Shown piece by piece: positions 24,704 to 35,773 of a DNA stretch of 53,529 nt (its first letter is position 1; each line of letters begins with the position of its first letter). A model generated the notes under the pieces. It saw only the letters and a program-made list of their open reading frames with translations. It did no database searches and was not told the DNA's origin. Made by a program: the position numbers and the translations under genes. The stretch is from CAWHPS01 sp963831235 (GTDB lineage Bacteria; Fibrobacterota; OXYB2-FULL-49-7; JAEUSG01): NCBI GenBank assembly GCA_963831235.1, contig CAWHPS010000069.1, positions 1-53,529 of the forward strand, read 5' to 3'.

Positions 24704-26782
24704 TCAGTATCCTGTCAACCGCTTGTAGGTCTCTTTTCCAACCTCCTGATAGCGGTAAAATTCCATTGTAAATGACGCTCTTCCTTGTGTCTGAGACCTC
24801 AGCATCGTTGCATATCCGAACATTTCGGATAGCGGGGCGTTGGCTGACACTATCTGCATTCCTTCTTTAGACTCCAGATGGTTTATTTGAGCATTGCGTT
24901 TTTGAATATCTCCGACTACATTACCTGTATATTCTTCGGGAGTGAATATATCGACCTTCATAACAGGTTCCAGAAGAATCGGCTGTGCTTTCTGCATCGC
25001 TTCCCTTAACCCCAGGCTTGCTGCAATATGGAAAGCAATATCTGAAGAATCAACAGGGTGGGTGCTGCCGTCAAGCAGTGTGACCCTGACCCCTATTACC
25101 GGATAACCGGCAAGAGGTCCTGCATTAAAAGCCTCCCTAAAACCCTTCTCTGTAGCATCAACAAACTCACGTTGTATTGCCCCTCCCCTAATTCTATTCA
25201 CAAACTCAATGCCTTTCCCTGATTCAAGAGGTTCTATTCGGAAAACAATATGAGCATACTGCCCTTTGCCGCCGCTCTGCTTTATATGCTTATATTCCTG
25301 TTCCGCGGCGATTTTTATGGTCTCGCAATAAGCAACCTGAGGTTTTCCGATATTTGCCGGGACCTTGAACTCGTCCAAAAGCCTGCTTGTAATAATCTCA
25401 AGGTGAAGCTCTCCCATTCCTGCAATCAATGTCTGCCCTGTACTTTCATCACGTCTTACCTTGAATGTCGGATCATCTTCCATCATCCTTGCAAGGGAAT
25501 TGACAAGTTTTTCGAGATCCGCTTTTGATTTGGGCTCTATTGCAATCTCTACTACAGGTTCGGGAAATTTTATGTTCTCCAGGAGTATTCCATGCCGTTC
25601 ATCACAGAGTGTATGGCCGGTAAGCGTCTGCTTGAGTCCTGCAAAGGCCACAATTGCTCCGGTACCCGCACTCTCTATTTCACTTCGCTTGTCGGCATGC
25701 ATCTGAAGTATTCTCTGAACCCGCTCGCGTTTCCCGGTGTTGGCGTTGAATACAACCTGACCAGCCTTAATTCGTCCTGAGTAAACTCTGACATAACTAA
25801 GCTTTCCAACAAACGTGTCGGTTTGAAGCTTGAATGCGAGAGCGGAAAACGGCTCATCGTCTGAGGGCTTACGTTTCTCTTCGCGCTTTTCGTCTTTTGG
25901 AGAAAATCCCTTTACGGGTTCCTTGTCAAGAGGAGACGGAAGATAATTTACCACACCATCAAGAAGCTGCTGCACACCCTTGTTTTTGAATGCGCTACCG
26001 CAAAAAACGGGAAACACTATAGCACTTAAGGTCGCGGTCCGAAGAGCTTTTTTGATTTCAGCTTCGGTAGGCGATCTTCCTTCGATTAACGCTTCCAATA
26101 ACTCGTCGCTATGACGGGAAAGAGTCTCAAGCATTTGATCGTGGTATTTAACGGCATCCGATGAGAACTCGTGAGGAATTTCAGCTTCAATAACCGTTTC
26201 CCCGAAATCATCCCTGGAGTATGTATAAGATTTCATTCCCACAAGATCAATCTCGCCTCGGAAATTCTCTTCAGAGCCCATTGGAAGCTGAACAATAAGC
26301 GGTTCGGCATTAAGCTTATTCCTCATTTGTTCGACTGTTCCAAAAAAGTTGGCACCAACACGATCCATTTTATTAATAAATGTGAGCCTCGCAACCTTGT
26401 AGCGGTCGGCCTGCCGCCAGACCGTTTCGGACTGGGGCTGCACACCTCCTACGGCGCAAAACACAACTACTGCACCATCCAGAATTCTCAAAGAGCGTTC
26501 GACTTCAACCGTAAAATCCACATGTCCCGGTGTATCTATTATATTGATGGTGCAGTCTTTCCAACGACAGGTAGTGGCGGCGGCGGTTATCGTAATGCCG
26601 CGCGCGCGTTCCTGCGCCATCCAGTCCATGGTGGTATTACCCTCATGAACTTCACCAGGCCGGTGAATACGACCAGTATAGAGCAGAATCCTCTCTGTAG
26701 TGGTTGTTTTCCCGGCGTCTATATGGGCAATTATGCCAATATTTCTTAAAGAGCGTAAAGAGTCGTCCGCATCAGGCGGCAT
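24704..26782 (-). CDS. fusA: Elongation factor G
   Basis: The 692-residue translocase GTPase has G1 AHIDAGKTTTTERIL, G2 ARGITITAAATT, G3 DTPGHVDF and G4 NKMDR, then domains II-V with the usual C-terminus YRYQEVGKETYKRLTGY. I chose the ATG at 26782 because GGAG lies nine bases upstream at the end of rpsG; the TTG at 26797 overlaps the rpsG stop and lacks its own site. It follows rpsG and shows no frame break. Confidence 0.96.
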   Translation of the reverse strand: MPPDADDSLRSLRNIGIIAHIDAGKTTTTERILLYTGRIHRPGEVHEGNTTMDWMAQERARGITITAAATTCRWKDCTINIIDTPGHVDFTVEVERSLRILDGAVVVFCAVGGVQPQSETVWRQADRYKVARLTFINKMDRVGANFFGTVEQMRNKLNAEPLIVQLPMGSEENFRGEIDLVGMKSYTYSRDDFGETVIEAEIPHEFSSDAVKYHDQMLETLSRHSDELLEALIEGRSPTEAEIKKALRTATLSAIVFPVFCGSAFKNKGVQQLLDGVVNYLPSPLDKEPVKGFSPKDEKREEKRKPSDDEPFSALAFKLQTDTFVGKLSYVRVYSGRIKAGQVVFNANTGKRERVQRILQMHADKRSEIESAGTGAIVAFAGLKQTLTGHTLCDERHGILLENIKFPEPVVEIAIEPKSKADLEKLVNSLARMMEDDPTFKVRRDESTGQTLIAGMGELHLEIITSRLLDEFKVPANIGKPQVAYCETIKIAAEQEYKHIKQSGGKGQYAHIVFRIEPLESGKGIEFVNRIRGGAIQREFVDATEKGFREAFNAGPLAGYPVIGVRVTLLDGSTHPVDSSDIAFHIAASLGLREAMQKAQPILLEPVMKVDIFTPEEYTGNVVGDIQKRNAQINHLESKEGMQIVSANAPLSEMFGYATMLRSQTQGRASFTMEFYRYQEVGKETYKRLTGY

Positions 26783-26787
26783 TGCGT

Positions 26788-27261
26788 TTATCTCCAACGA
26801 AAATGCGCAAACGCCTTATTAGCCTCCGCCATGCGGTGCGTGTCCTCTTTCTTTTTTATGGCACCACCCTCATTATTATGGGCGGCAACAAATTCCATGC
26901 CGAGCTTGGCGGCCATGTCTTTTTCACGTCTTTCGTGTGCTGATTCGACTATCCAGCGTATCCCAAGAGCCGTACGGCGGTCGGGAGAGACCTCCATGGG
27001 TATCTGATAGTTGGCCCCTCCGATTCGACGACTTTTAACCTCGACCGTGGGCTTTGCATTATTCAACGCTTTTTTGAAAACAGTAAGGCCGTCCAGTTGC
27101 AATTTCTGACCTGCAAAATCAACGGCCTTATAGAAAATATTTTCGGCAAGCTGTTTTTTTCCGGCCTTCATGATACCATTTATGAATTTTGCAACAAGTG
27201 TGCTGCCAAACTTTGAATCAGATTTTATTTCCCGTCTTTCTGCACGCCGTCTTCTTGACAT
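26788..27261 (-). CDS. rpsG: 30S ribosomal protein S7
   Basis: The 157-residue S7 starts MSRRRRAERREIKSDSKFGSTLVAKFINGIMKAGKKQLAENIFY and contains KSRRIGGANYQIPMEVSPDRRTALGIRWIVESAHERREKDMAAKL. It nucleates the 30S head and in E. coli represses the str operon. The stop lies just before the fusA start. Confidence 0.96.
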   Translation of the reverse strand: MSRRRRAERREIKSDSKFGSTLVAKFINGIMKAGKKQLAENIFYKAVDFAGQKLQLDGLTVFKKALNNAKPTVEVKSRRIGGANYQIPMEVSPDRRTALGIRWIVESAHERREKDMAAKLGMEFVAAHNNEGGAIKKKEDTHRMAEANKAFAHFRWR

Positions 27262-27271
27262 ATTTTACCTC

Positions 27272-27646
27272 TTACTTCTTTGGCCGTTTAACGCCGTACT
27301 TTGAACGGCTTTTTTTGCGCCCGTCAACACCACTGCTGTCGAGTGCGCCGCGAATGATATGATATCGCACACCGGGCACGTCTTTTACGCGGCCGCCACG
27401 GATAAGTACGATGCTGTGTTCCTGTAAATTGTGACCTTCGCCGGGAATATAACAGATTACTTCCATTTTGTTTGTGAGCCGTACTCGGGCCACTTTACGT
27501 AATGCTGAGTTAGGTTTTTTTGGGGTAGTGGTATAAACACGAGTACAGATTCCGCGCTTTTGCGGATTTCCCTTGAGGGCAGGGGCCTTTGTTTTCGAGA
27601 AGGCTTTTTCCCGTCCCTTGCGGATCAACTGATTAATTGTCGGCAT
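27272..27646 (-). CDS. rpsL: 30S ribosomal protein S12
   Basis: The 124-residue S12 has the conserved TTTPKKPNSALRKVARVRL and GGRVKDVPGVRYHIIRGALD. The Lys residues where streptomycin-resistance substitutions are known are the sensitive type (PKKPNS, RVKDVPG). It is separated from rpoC by 107 bp of AT-rich sequence in which I see no clear terminator. Confidence 0.96.
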   Translation of the reverse strand: MPTINQLIRKGREKAFSKTKAPALKGNPQKRGICTRVYTTTPKKPNSALRKVARVRLTNKMEVICYIPGEGHNLQEHSIVLIRGGRVKDVPGVRYHIIRGALDSSGVDGRKKSRSKYGVKRPKK

Positions 27647-27753
27647 TTAATTTAATTCCTCTTCTTCTTTTTTTAATAATTAAAAAGTTTTAAAAGATAA
27701 ATAATAATAGATTGCCCTGTCAAACATCTTTTAACATAAGCAACAATAATTAC

Positions 27754-30700
27754 TTAAAACAGAACCTCCTCAGGTTCTTCACTCTCTTTGGCACTCTCAA
27801 GAATATCTTCTCCTTCTGTCGAGAGATCAAGCTTCATCTCGGCGTCAAGATCTTTTATTCTTATCTCACTGTAAACATCAGCGCCGGTTCCGCACGGAAT
27901 AAGATTACCCATTATTACGTTCTCTTTAAGGCCAAGCAACCTGTCAACCCTTCCAGCAACAGCAGCGTCAGAGAGTACGCGGGTTGTTTCCTGGAAGGAC
28001 GCGGCAGAGATAAAGCTGTCGGTTGCAAGAGAAGCCTTTGTGATCCCAAGCAGCTGAGGCTTGTACTGGGCGGGACTCTTGCCGCTTTGCATTAGTATCT
28101 GGTTGACTTTTTGCACCTCAACTTTACTTACGCTTTCGCCTTCAATAAAATCGGAATCGCCCTCTTCCGTTATGCGGACGCGGCGCAACATTTGACGAAT
28201 TATACTCTCGATGTGTTTATCGTTGATTGTCACACCTTGCAATCTGTAAACTTCCTGGATTTCATTGAGGAGATAGCGCTGTACCGCTCCTTCACCGTTG
28301 ATTCGCAGAATGTCATGTGGATCCACAGGCCCTTCGCATAGACGGTCGCCGGCGTTGACTCGGTCGCCGAGATGCACGCGCATATGCTTTCCGTGAGCAA
28401 CAAGATATTCCGTCTTTTCATTATTTTCGTCCGTCACGATGACTTTGCGGTAGCCGCGTTCGTCGTCCCCGAAGGACACCGTTCCGTCAACCTCGGATAC
28501 GATTGCAGGATCCTTGGGCTTTCGCGCTTCGAAAAGTTCGGACACCCGAGGCAAACCACCGGTAATGTCGCGCGTCTTGCTGCTCTCGCGCGGAATTTTT
28601 ACCAGGGTGTCTCCAAGCTCCACTTTCTGATCGTCTTCAACAAGAAGATAAGCACCTGTTGGAAGGGAAATACTGGCGTTCTTCTGTCCATTTTTATCAA
28701 TGATGGTAATCTGGGGGTGCATTTTCTTTGAGCTGTGTTCCATTATTACAAGGTTCTTAAGGCCGGTCGCTTCATCATATTCTTCGCGAACGGTTTCTTT
28801 TTCCTTGATCCCCGAATACTTGACAGAACCCGCTTTTTCAGCGAGAATGAGCATGTTGTACGGATCCCATTCGAACATCACATCACCTTTATTAACGGGT
28901 TTACCATCTTTAACCTTGATGAGTGACCCATAAGGGACCGTATATCTGTTGAGTTGTCGTCCGTTTTCATCTTCCGCAATGATTTCTCCGCTGCGTCCTA
29001 TAACAACATCAAGCCCTTTGTTAAGGGCTATCTGAACATTATTAAAACGCACGATTCCCGCCTTCTTCATGATCATCTTGGACTGCGCTGCAATGCGTCC
29101 GGATGTACCGCCGATATGGAACGTGCGCAGGGTAAGCTGTGTTCCAGGTTCGCCGATTGACTGTGCGGCCATGACACCAATCGCTTCGCCTGCTCGCACT
29201 ATTTTACCGTCAGCAAGGTTTTTGCCGTAACATTTTACGCATACGCCCCGTTCGGATTCACAAGTAAGAACGGAACGGATTGTAACGGACTCAAGCCCTG
29301 CCTCTTCAATGGTCTTTGCGAGATCATAAGTAATGTATGTTCCCTGTCCGGCAATTAATTCGTCGGTTACGGGGTGATATACATCCATTTGAATAAAGCG
29401 CCCGCTGATGCGGTTTGACAGGGGCTCAATGAATTCTTCACCTTCCTTGAGAGCCTCTATGTCAAGACCGCGAGCTGTCCCGCAGTCAACTTCATTTATA
29501 ATAAGATCCTGCGCAACATCAACAAGTCTCCGTGTAAGATATCCTGCGTCGGCAGTCTTGAGCGCTGTATCAGCAAGACCTTTACGCGCACCATGGGTGG
29601 AGATGAAGTATTCAAGAACGGTCAGCCCCTCCTTGAAGTTGGCTGTAATTGGATTCTCGATGATTTCACCGATCTGACCGGTTATCTTTTTCTGAGGTTT
29701 CGCCATAAGGCCCCTCATTCCCGCAAGCTGTTTAATCTGGTCTTTGCTGCCCCTTGCACCGGAATCAGCCATCATGAAAACGGGATTGAAACCATCACGA
29801 TCCTCGGCAAGACCACTGAACATTGTTTCAGCAACATCATTGGTTGTGTGAGTCCAAATGTCAATTACCTTGTTGTATCGTTCACTGTCGGTAATAACCA
29901 TTTTATGGTATTGCTTGTTGACAGCGTCCACTTGTTTGCGCGCATTAACAATCATACCGTCTTTGTCTTTAGGTATGATTAGATCATCTACAGAAACTGT
30001 AATACCGGATTGCGTGGCAAAACGGAAACCAAGGTCTTTTAATTTGTCAAGGAATTGACACGTTTTGCTGTTACCAACCTTGGTATGATAAGAAGCGATA
30101 ATCGCTATTATCTTGCGCTTGTCAAGAGTGTCGTTGACAAAAGGTATTTCATCAGGAACAATCTGATTGAATATTACGCGGCCAGGGGTAGTGCGTATTA
30201 TCGATCCCCTTACCTCGATTTTTATCGGCTCATGAAGCGTAAGATGGCCGTGATCCATGGCCTGAACGACATCATCGCTGTTTTTATAAATATTGTCCGG
30301 CGCCTTTTTCTCTGATTTTTTCTTGACAGGCTTTTCTTTTGTAAGATAGTGGCAGCCAATTACAACATCCTGACTCGGAACCGCAAGAGGCAGACCGTTC
30401 GCAGGATGCAGAATGTTATGCGCGGAAAGCATGATTAACCGTGCTTCCATCTGAGCCTCAAAAGATAGTGGCAGGTGAACAGCCATCTGGTCGCCGTCAA
30501 AATCCGCGTTAAACGCCGCACATACGAATGGATGAAGCCTGATGGCTTTTCCTTCTATGAGCGTGGGATAAAAGGCCTGTATACCGAGTCTGTGAAGAGT
30601 TGGTGCGCGATTAAGAAGCACGGGGTGATCTTCGATGATTCCTTCAAGGATGTCCCATACTTCGGGACGCTCTCGTTCCACGAATTTTTTGGCGCTCTTG

Positions 30701-31860
30701 ATGGTCTGAACGTAGCCTTTTTCTTCGAGTTTACGGATAATAAACGGTTTGTAAAGTTCGAGCGCCATGTTTTTGGGAAGACCGCATTGATGAATCTTAA
30801 GCTCAGGTCCGACAACAATTACCGAACGGCCCGAATAATCAACGCGCTTGCCGAGAAGGTTCTGACGGAACCGGCCCTGCTTGCCTTTTAGAAGTTCACC
30901 GAGTGATTTAAGCGGGGCTTTCCCCTCTCCTCTAAGAGTATATGTGCGGCGACTGTTGTCGAACAGAGCATCAATGGCCTCCTGGAGCATGCGTTTTTCA
31001 TTGCGGAGAATCACATCAGGGGCCTGCACTTCGATGAGTTTTTTGAGGCGGTTGTTGCGGTTTACTACACGGCGATAAAGATCGTTTAGGTCTGAAGTCG
31101 CGAAACGGCCGCCCTCAAGAGGAACAAGCGGACGAAGATCCGGCGGTATTACCGGAAGGACATCCAATATCATATGTTCCGGATGGTTTTTTGATTTGCG
31201 GAATGCTTCGACTATTTTAAGACGCTTGATGGCGTCGATCTTCCTCTGTTCGGATGAATCATCCTTGATGCGAAGCTTCAATTCAATAGAAAGCTCATCA
31301 AGCTTGACATCTGACAAAAGCTCTTTAAGCGCGCCGGCCCCCATATCGGCCCTGAATTTCTTTCCCTGCTCCTGAAGTGAGGTGTATTCATCCTCTGAAA
31401 TGAGCTCCTTGACGTTCTTTCCGGAATCTCCGGCCTCGAGTATGACATAAGACTCATAATAGATGATTTTTTCAAGAGAGGTTGTACCGATTCCAAGCAA
31501 ATAGCCGATTTTGCTCGGCATTGACTTGAAGAACCATATATGTGCTATAGGGACGGCAAGTTCGATATGTCCCATACGTTCGCGTCGTACACGGGAATGC
31601 GTGACTTCGACACCGCAACGGTCGCAGACCACGCCGCGATAGCGTATTCTCTTGTATTTTCCGCAACTGCATTCCCAGTTCTTGACAGGCCCGAATATGC
31701 GCTCACAGAACAAACCATCCTTCTCGGGCTTATAAGACCGGTAGTTGATGGTTTCAGGTTTTGTGACTTCACCGTAAGACCAGCTGCGTATCATTTCGGG
31801 TGAGGCTATCCGTATTGTAATTCTTTTTACCTTATTCGGAATATTTTTTATTTCAGCCAA
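27754..31860 (-). CDS. rpoC: DNA-directed RNA polymerase subunit beta'
   Basis: The 1368-residue subunit has the N-terminal zinc site C64, C66, C79, C82, the catalytic NADFDGDQMAVH at roughly residue 455, the trigger-loop region with MAAQSIGEPGTQLTLRTFHIGG, and the second zinc site (CESERGVCVKCYG). The start is TTG, with AAGGAG six bases upstream. It follows rpoB by 33 bp. No intein or lineage-size insertion is obvious. Confidence 0.96.
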   Translation of the reverse strand: MAEIKNIPNKVKRITIRIASPEMIRSWSYGEVTKPETINYRSYKPEKDGLFCERIFGPVKNWECSCGKYKRIRYRGVVCDRCGVEVTHSRVRRERMGHIELAVPIAHIWFFKSMPSKIGYLLGIGTTSLEKIIYYESYVILEAGDSGKNVKELISEDEYTSLQEQGKKFRADMGAGALKELLSDVKLDELSIELKLRIKDDSSEQRKIDAIKRLKIVEAFRKSKNHPEHMILDVLPVIPPDLRPLVPLEGGRFATSDLNDLYRRVVNRNNRLKKLIEVQAPDVILRNEKRMLQEAIDALFDNSRRTYTLRGEGKAPLKSLGELLKGKQGRFRQNLLGKRVDYSGRSVIVVGPELKIHQCGLPKNMALELYKPFIIRKLEEKGYVQTIKSAKKFVERERPEVWDILEGIIEDHPVLLNRAPTLHRLGIQAFYPTLIEGKAIRLHPFVCAAFNADFDGDQMAVHLPLSFEAQMEARLIMLSAHNILHPANGLPLAVPSQDVVIGCHYLTKEKPVKKKSEKKAPDNIYKNSDDVVQAMDHGHLTLHEPIKIEVRGSIIRTTPGRVIFNQIVPDEIPFVNDTLDKRKIIAIIASYHTKVGNSKTCQFLDKLKDLGFRFATQSGITVSVDDLIIPKDKDGMIVNARKQVDAVNKQYHKMVITDSERYNKVIDIWTHTTNDVAETMFSGLAEDRDGFNPVFMMADSGARGSKDQIKQLAGMRGLMAKPQKKITGQIGEIIENPITANFKEGLTVLEYFISTHGARKGLADTALKTADAGYLTRRLVDVAQDLIINEVDCGTARGLDIEALKEGEEFIEPLSNRISGRFIQMDVYHPVTDELIAGQGTYITYDLAKTIEEAGLESVTIRSVLTCESERGVCVKCYGKNLADGKIVRAGEAIGVMAAQSIGEPGTQLTLRTFHIGGTSGRIAAQSKMIMKKAGIVRFNNVQIALNKGLDVVIGRSGEIIAEDENGRQLNRYTVPYGSLIKVKDGKPVNKGDVMFEWDPYNMLILAEKAGSVKYSGIKEKETVREEYDEATGLKNLVIMEHSSKKMHPQITIIDKNGQKNASISLPTGAYLLVEDDQKVELGDTLVKIPRESSKTRDITGGLPRVSELFEARKPKDPAIVSEVDGTVSFGDDERGYRKVIVTDENNEKTEYLVAHGKHMRVHLGDRVNAGDRLCEGPVDPHDILRINGEGAVQRYLLNEIQEVYRLQGVTINDKHIESIIRQMLRRVRITEEGDSDFIEGESVSKVEVQKVNQILMQSGKSPAQYKPQLLGITKASLATDSFISAASFQETTRVLSDAAVAGRVDRLLGLKENVIMGNLIPCGTGADVYSEIRIKDLDAEMKLDLSTEGEDILESAKESEEPEEVLF

Positions 31861-31893
31861 GGCATTCTCCTTCGTTCGCGTTTATAAAACGTA

Positions 31894-34800
31894 TTATACA
31901 CCCTGCTCGCCGGAACCATCATCCGTACGCATATCAAGACACAGACTTTTGATTTCCTTTACAAGCACATTAAAGGATTCGGGCACACCCGGCAGGGGCG
32001 TGTTGGTGCCCTTGACAATCGATTCGTATATCTTGGATCGACCAACAACATCGTCGCTCTTGACAGTAAGAAGTTCCTGCAGTGTGTATGCCGCGCCGTA
32101 AGCCTCAAGTGCCCAGACTTCCATTTCACCGAACCTCTGACCGCCGAACTGCGATTTGCCTCCTAGCGGCTGCTGGGTAACAAGTGAGTATGGGCCGATG
32201 GACCTTGCATGGATTTTATCGTCCACGAGATGGGAAAGTTTCATGATGTACATCTGACCCACGGTAATTTCGTTGTCGAAAGGCTCTCCTGTACGTCCGT
32301 CGAAAAGCTTCAGCTTGCCGTTAAGAGGCATGCCGGATTTTTTCAAAAGCTCCTGAACGTCGTCCCAATGCGCACCATCGAACACAGGCGTCTCAATATT
32401 AAAGCCAAGGTTCCTGGCGGCTATTCCGGAATGCGCTTCGAGCACTTGCCCCACGTTCATTCGTGAAGGAACACCAAGCGGGTTTAAAATCACGCCGATA
32501 GGACGGCCATCTTCCGTATAAGGCATGTCTTCCTGGGGCACAATCCGAGCTATGACACCCTTGTTTCCATGACGACCAGCCATTTTATCACCAACTGAAA
32601 TCTTGCGCTTTTTTGCGACATAAACCTTGACAAGCTGTAGAACCCCGGGTTTAAGTTCATCGCCGCGTATAATCTTGTCTATCTCCTTTTCAAGATGCTC
32701 CTGGAATTCGATGATACGTTTGTTGGCTATGTGCAGGATCTCCTTGGCCTTGGTATTCTGGCGCTTTTCTTCTACGATGTCGTTGCTTGTTATAAAACGG
32801 GTAAAATCGAATTTCTGCAAGGTCTCGGTGGTGAATTTGTTGCCGCCTTTTATAACAACCTGGTTTGTCTCGGGATCCTTGATTTCAGAAACAGTGCAGC
32901 CTTTAAGAATTTCAATGAGCTTCTTGTTTCTTACTATCTTTATTGCTTCAATTTGTTTCGCGGTCTCGGATTGCAGGTCCTCGATCTGCTGCTTGTCTTT
33001 CTTTTTTGCACCCCGGTTGCGATCTTTGCGTGAAAAGGAAAGTGTCTTCATGACAATACCCTTGACACCAGGAGGAATGCGCAAGGAAGAATCCTTGACA
33101 TCACTTGCTTTTTCACCGAAGATTGCCCGCAAAAGGCGCTCTTCGGGGGAAAGCTCCGTCTCGCCACGCGGTGTGACCTTACCCACAAGAATATCTCCGG
33201 GCTCAACCTCGGCCCCGGTGCGGACAATTCCATTCTCGTCAATATTCTTTAATGCCTCTTCGCTGATATTGGGAATTTCACGAGTTATTTCTTCGGGACC
33301 GCGTTTTGTATCGCGGACTTCAATCTGGAATTCCTCTATATGTATGGATGTGAACACATCGTCCTTGACAAGATTTTCGCTTATGATGATGGCATCCTCG
33401 AAGTTGTAACCGCACCAAGGCATGAGCGCAATCAGCACATTACGGCCAAGAGCAAGCTCACCATTATCGGTTCCGGGGCCATCAGCCAAGACCTCTCCTG
33501 CCTTGACGCGCTGTCCGGCTGAGACAAGCGGCTTCTGGTTGAAACATGTGTCCTGGTTGGACCTCTGGAATTTGCGCAGAGGATATGTATCAAATTCAGG
33601 AAACTCGGTACCATCTTCATCCTCTTTGCCTGCATCCTTCCTCCGCACTACGATTCGATCTGCATATACCTTTTCAATAATACCAGGATGTTTTGCAGTC
33701 ACCATAACACCGGAATCATAAGCACAACGCCCTTCCATGCCCGTACCTACTATGGGCGCTTCAGGCATCAAAAGCGGAACTGCCTGCCGCTGCATGTTGG
33801 AACCCATGAGAGCGCGGTTAGCATCATCATGCTCAAGGAAAGGGATAAGTCCGGCCGCGACACTCACCATTTGCTTCGGGGAAACATCGATAAAATCGAT
33901 TTTATCCGGTGTAATATATGGAAAGTCACCTTTCTGACGGCACAGAACAAGTGGTCCCACAAGCTTGCGATGCTCATCCACAGCTGCATTTGCCTGCGCG
34001 ATAATGTAACGGTCTTCATCATCAGCGGACAGGAAAACTATCTCCTCGGTTACTTTGCCGTTCTTGACCGTAAAATAAGGTGTTTCAAGGAAGCCATACT
34101 GGTTGAACCTGGCATAAGTACAGAGTGAAGAAATGAGGCCGATGTTCGGACCTTCAGGTGTTTCAATGGGACAGAAACGTCCATAATGCGAATGATGCAC
34201 GTCGCGCACTTCGAAACCCGCGCGATCACGGGAAAGCCCACCCGGCCCGAGGGCGCTGATCCTTCGTTTGTGTGTAAGAGAGGCAAGCGGATTTGTTTCA
34301 TCAAGGAACTGCGACAGCTGGCTGCTCCCGAAAAATGCGCCGATAACGGTTGTTACCGTACGTGCGTTGATTAAGTCTTTCGGAGTTATTGTTTCATTGT
34401 CTCGGATGCTGAGGCGTTCACGGACAGTACGAGCCATGCGCATAAAGGCGGCTTCGAACTGTGCTGTTAAAAGTTCGCCCACCGTACGCGCACGGCGGTT
34501 GCCGAGGTGATCGATGTCGTCAAGACCGTATCCGGGTGTGTCTTCGTAAAGACGGACGAGATATTTTACCGTCTCGACTATGTCGTTTGTTGTAAGTACT
34601 CGCTTTAATTCTTCCTGTTTCATCCCGTAAAGTTTCTGATTGAGCTTGTAGCGGCCCACATCACCGAGATCATAACGCTTGGGATCAAAAAAGAGACGGG
34701 TGAAGAACTGGCGGGCAGTCTCCACATTCGGGGGCTCGCCGGTCCTGAGCTGCGCGTATATGAAAATAAGCGCATCCCCTTCAGTACGTATGGGATCATT

Positions 34801-35679
34801 ATCCAGAGTATTCTTTATTACTGAATCCTGTATGCCCTGACCAACAAGGACGTTCAGCACCTTGATGTTCTGAGCCAGAATCTTGACAAGAGACTCTTCT
34901 GTAACCACATGCCCTGCCTCAAAAAGGATTTCACCATTTTCCTTGTTGACCAAATCTTCACCGAGGACCCGGCCCATTATGGCTTCCTGTCCTTTTTCAG
35001 TGAGCTTTATCTCTTCCTTGTCGTAAAAAAGATTGAGGATGTCGGCGTTGGTTTTAAAACCCAGTGCACGCAGGAATGTTGTTGCATGAAATTTGCGGCG
35101 GCGATCAATACTAATATATATAAGATTCCTGAATGTTATGATGAATTCCAACCATGCACCCTTGAAAGGAATTATGCGTCCTTTCAGCTGTTTGTGATCG
35201 GTTAGGCTTGTCTCTTCCCCGAAAAACACACCGGGTGATCTGTGAAGCTGGCTTACGATTACACGCTCAGCACCGTTGATCACAAATGTGCCGGTTTCCG
35301 TCATGTATGGTATTTCACCAAGATAAACTTCGTTTGTTATCTTTTCTTTAAAACGCTTTGTGTCTCCGTCTTTCTCAAAAGAAACAAGACTTAAAATAGC
35401 CTTAATAGGAACAGCGTAAGTCATGTCTCGTTCTTTGCACTCGGTTATCGTATATTTTGGGACACCGAGTGAATATTCGACGTACTCAAGGGAGAAATTC
35501 CCCTTTAAATCGGATACCGGAAACATATCCTGAAATACCGCATGAAGGCCTTGTGTTTTGCGTTCACCAGGTCTTATGCCCGCTTGAAGAAATTCCCTGT
35601 AAGAATCGATTTGAACACTTAACAGGTTGGGAATTTCAGCCGTGTTTATAATTCTAGAATAAGAATGTCGTTCTCCCAT
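31894..35679 (-). CDS. rpoB: DNA-directed RNA polymerase subunit beta
   Basis: The 1261-residue beta subunit has the rifampicin-binding stretch FFGSSQLSQFLDETNPLASLTHKRRISALGPGGLSRDRAGFEVRDVH. The residues equivalent to E. coli D516, H526, R529 and S531 are all of the sensitive type. Its C-terminal part holds KMAGRHGNKGVIARIVPQEDMPY and the clamp region GGKSQFGGQRFGEMEVWALEAYGAAYTLQE. It follows rplL by 94 bp and precedes rpoC. Confidence 0.96.
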   Translation of the reverse strand: MGERHSYSRIINTAEIPNLLSVQIDSYREFLQAGIRPGERKTQGLHAVFQDMFPVSDLKGNFSLEYVEYSLGVPKYTITECKERDMTYAVPIKAILSLVSFEKDGDTKRFKEKITNEVYLGEIPYMTETGTFVINGAERVIVSQLHRSPGVFFGEETSLTDHKQLKGRIIPFKGAWLEFIITFRNLIYISIDRRRKFHATTFLRALGFKTNADILNLFYDKEEIKLTEKGQEAIMGRVLGEDLVNKENGEILFEAGHVVTEESLVKILAQNIKVLNVLVGQGIQDSVIKNTLDNDPIRTEGDALIFIYAQLRTGEPPNVETARQFFTRLFFDPKRYDLGDVGRYKLNQKLYGMKQEELKRVLTTNDIVETVKYLVRLYEDTPGYGLDDIDHLGNRRARTVGELLTAQFEAAFMRMARTVRERLSIRDNETITPKDLINARTVTTVIGAFFGSSQLSQFLDETNPLASLTHKRRISALGPGGLSRDRAGFEVRDVHHSHYGRFCPIETPEGPNIGLISSLCTYARFNQYGFLETPYFTVKNGKVTEEIVFLSADDEDRYIIAQANAAVDEHRKLVGPLVLCRQKGDFPYITPDKIDFIDVSPKQMVSVAAGLIPFLEHDDANRALMGSNMQRQAVPLLMPEAPIVGTGMEGRCAYDSGVMVTAKHPGIIEKVYADRIVVRRKDAGKEDEDGTEFPEFDTYPLRKFQRSNQDTCFNQKPLVSAGQRVKAGEVLADGPGTDNGELALGRNVLIALMPWCGYNFEDAIIISENLVKDDVFTSIHIEEFQIEVRDTKRGPEEITREIPNISEEALKNIDENGIVRTGAEVEPGDILVGKVTPRGETELSPEERLLRAIFGEKASDVKDSSLRIPPGVKGIVMKTLSFSRKDRNRGAKKKDKQQIEDLQSETAKQIEAIKIVRNKKLIEILKGCTVSEIKDPETNQVVIKGGNKFTTETLQKFDFTRFITSNDIVEEKRQNTKAKEILHIANKRIIEFQEHLEKEIDKIIRGDELKPGVLQLVKVYVAKKRKISVGDKMAGRHGNKGVIARIVPQEDMPYTEDGRPIGVILNPLGVPSRMNVGQVLEAHSGIAARNLGFNIETPVFDGAHWDDVQELLKKSGMPLNGKLKLFDGRTGEPFDNEITVGQMYIMKLSHLVDDKIHARSIGPYSLVTQQPLGGKSQFGGQRFGEMEVWALEAYGAAYTLQELLTVKSDDVVGRSKIYESIVKGTNTPLPGVPESFNVLVKEIKSLCLDMRTDDGSGEQGV

Positions 35680-35773
35680 GGATGGCCTTTCTACAAAAGA
35701 AATAATGCACTGAGATGAATAATTTTTGTCTCCACCAACGTGCTTTCCGGACCTTGAGCAACAGGAGTTGAAA

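Noticed and set aside
26783..26797. TTG start that would lengthen fusA by five codons and overlap rpsG
   Set aside because: The ATG at 26782 has GGAG nine bases upstream and gives the usual EF-G N-terminus; the TTG lacks its own binding site.
27754..35679. Inteins or introns in rpoB/rpoC
   Set aside because: Both genes are of normal length with continuous conserved motifs.
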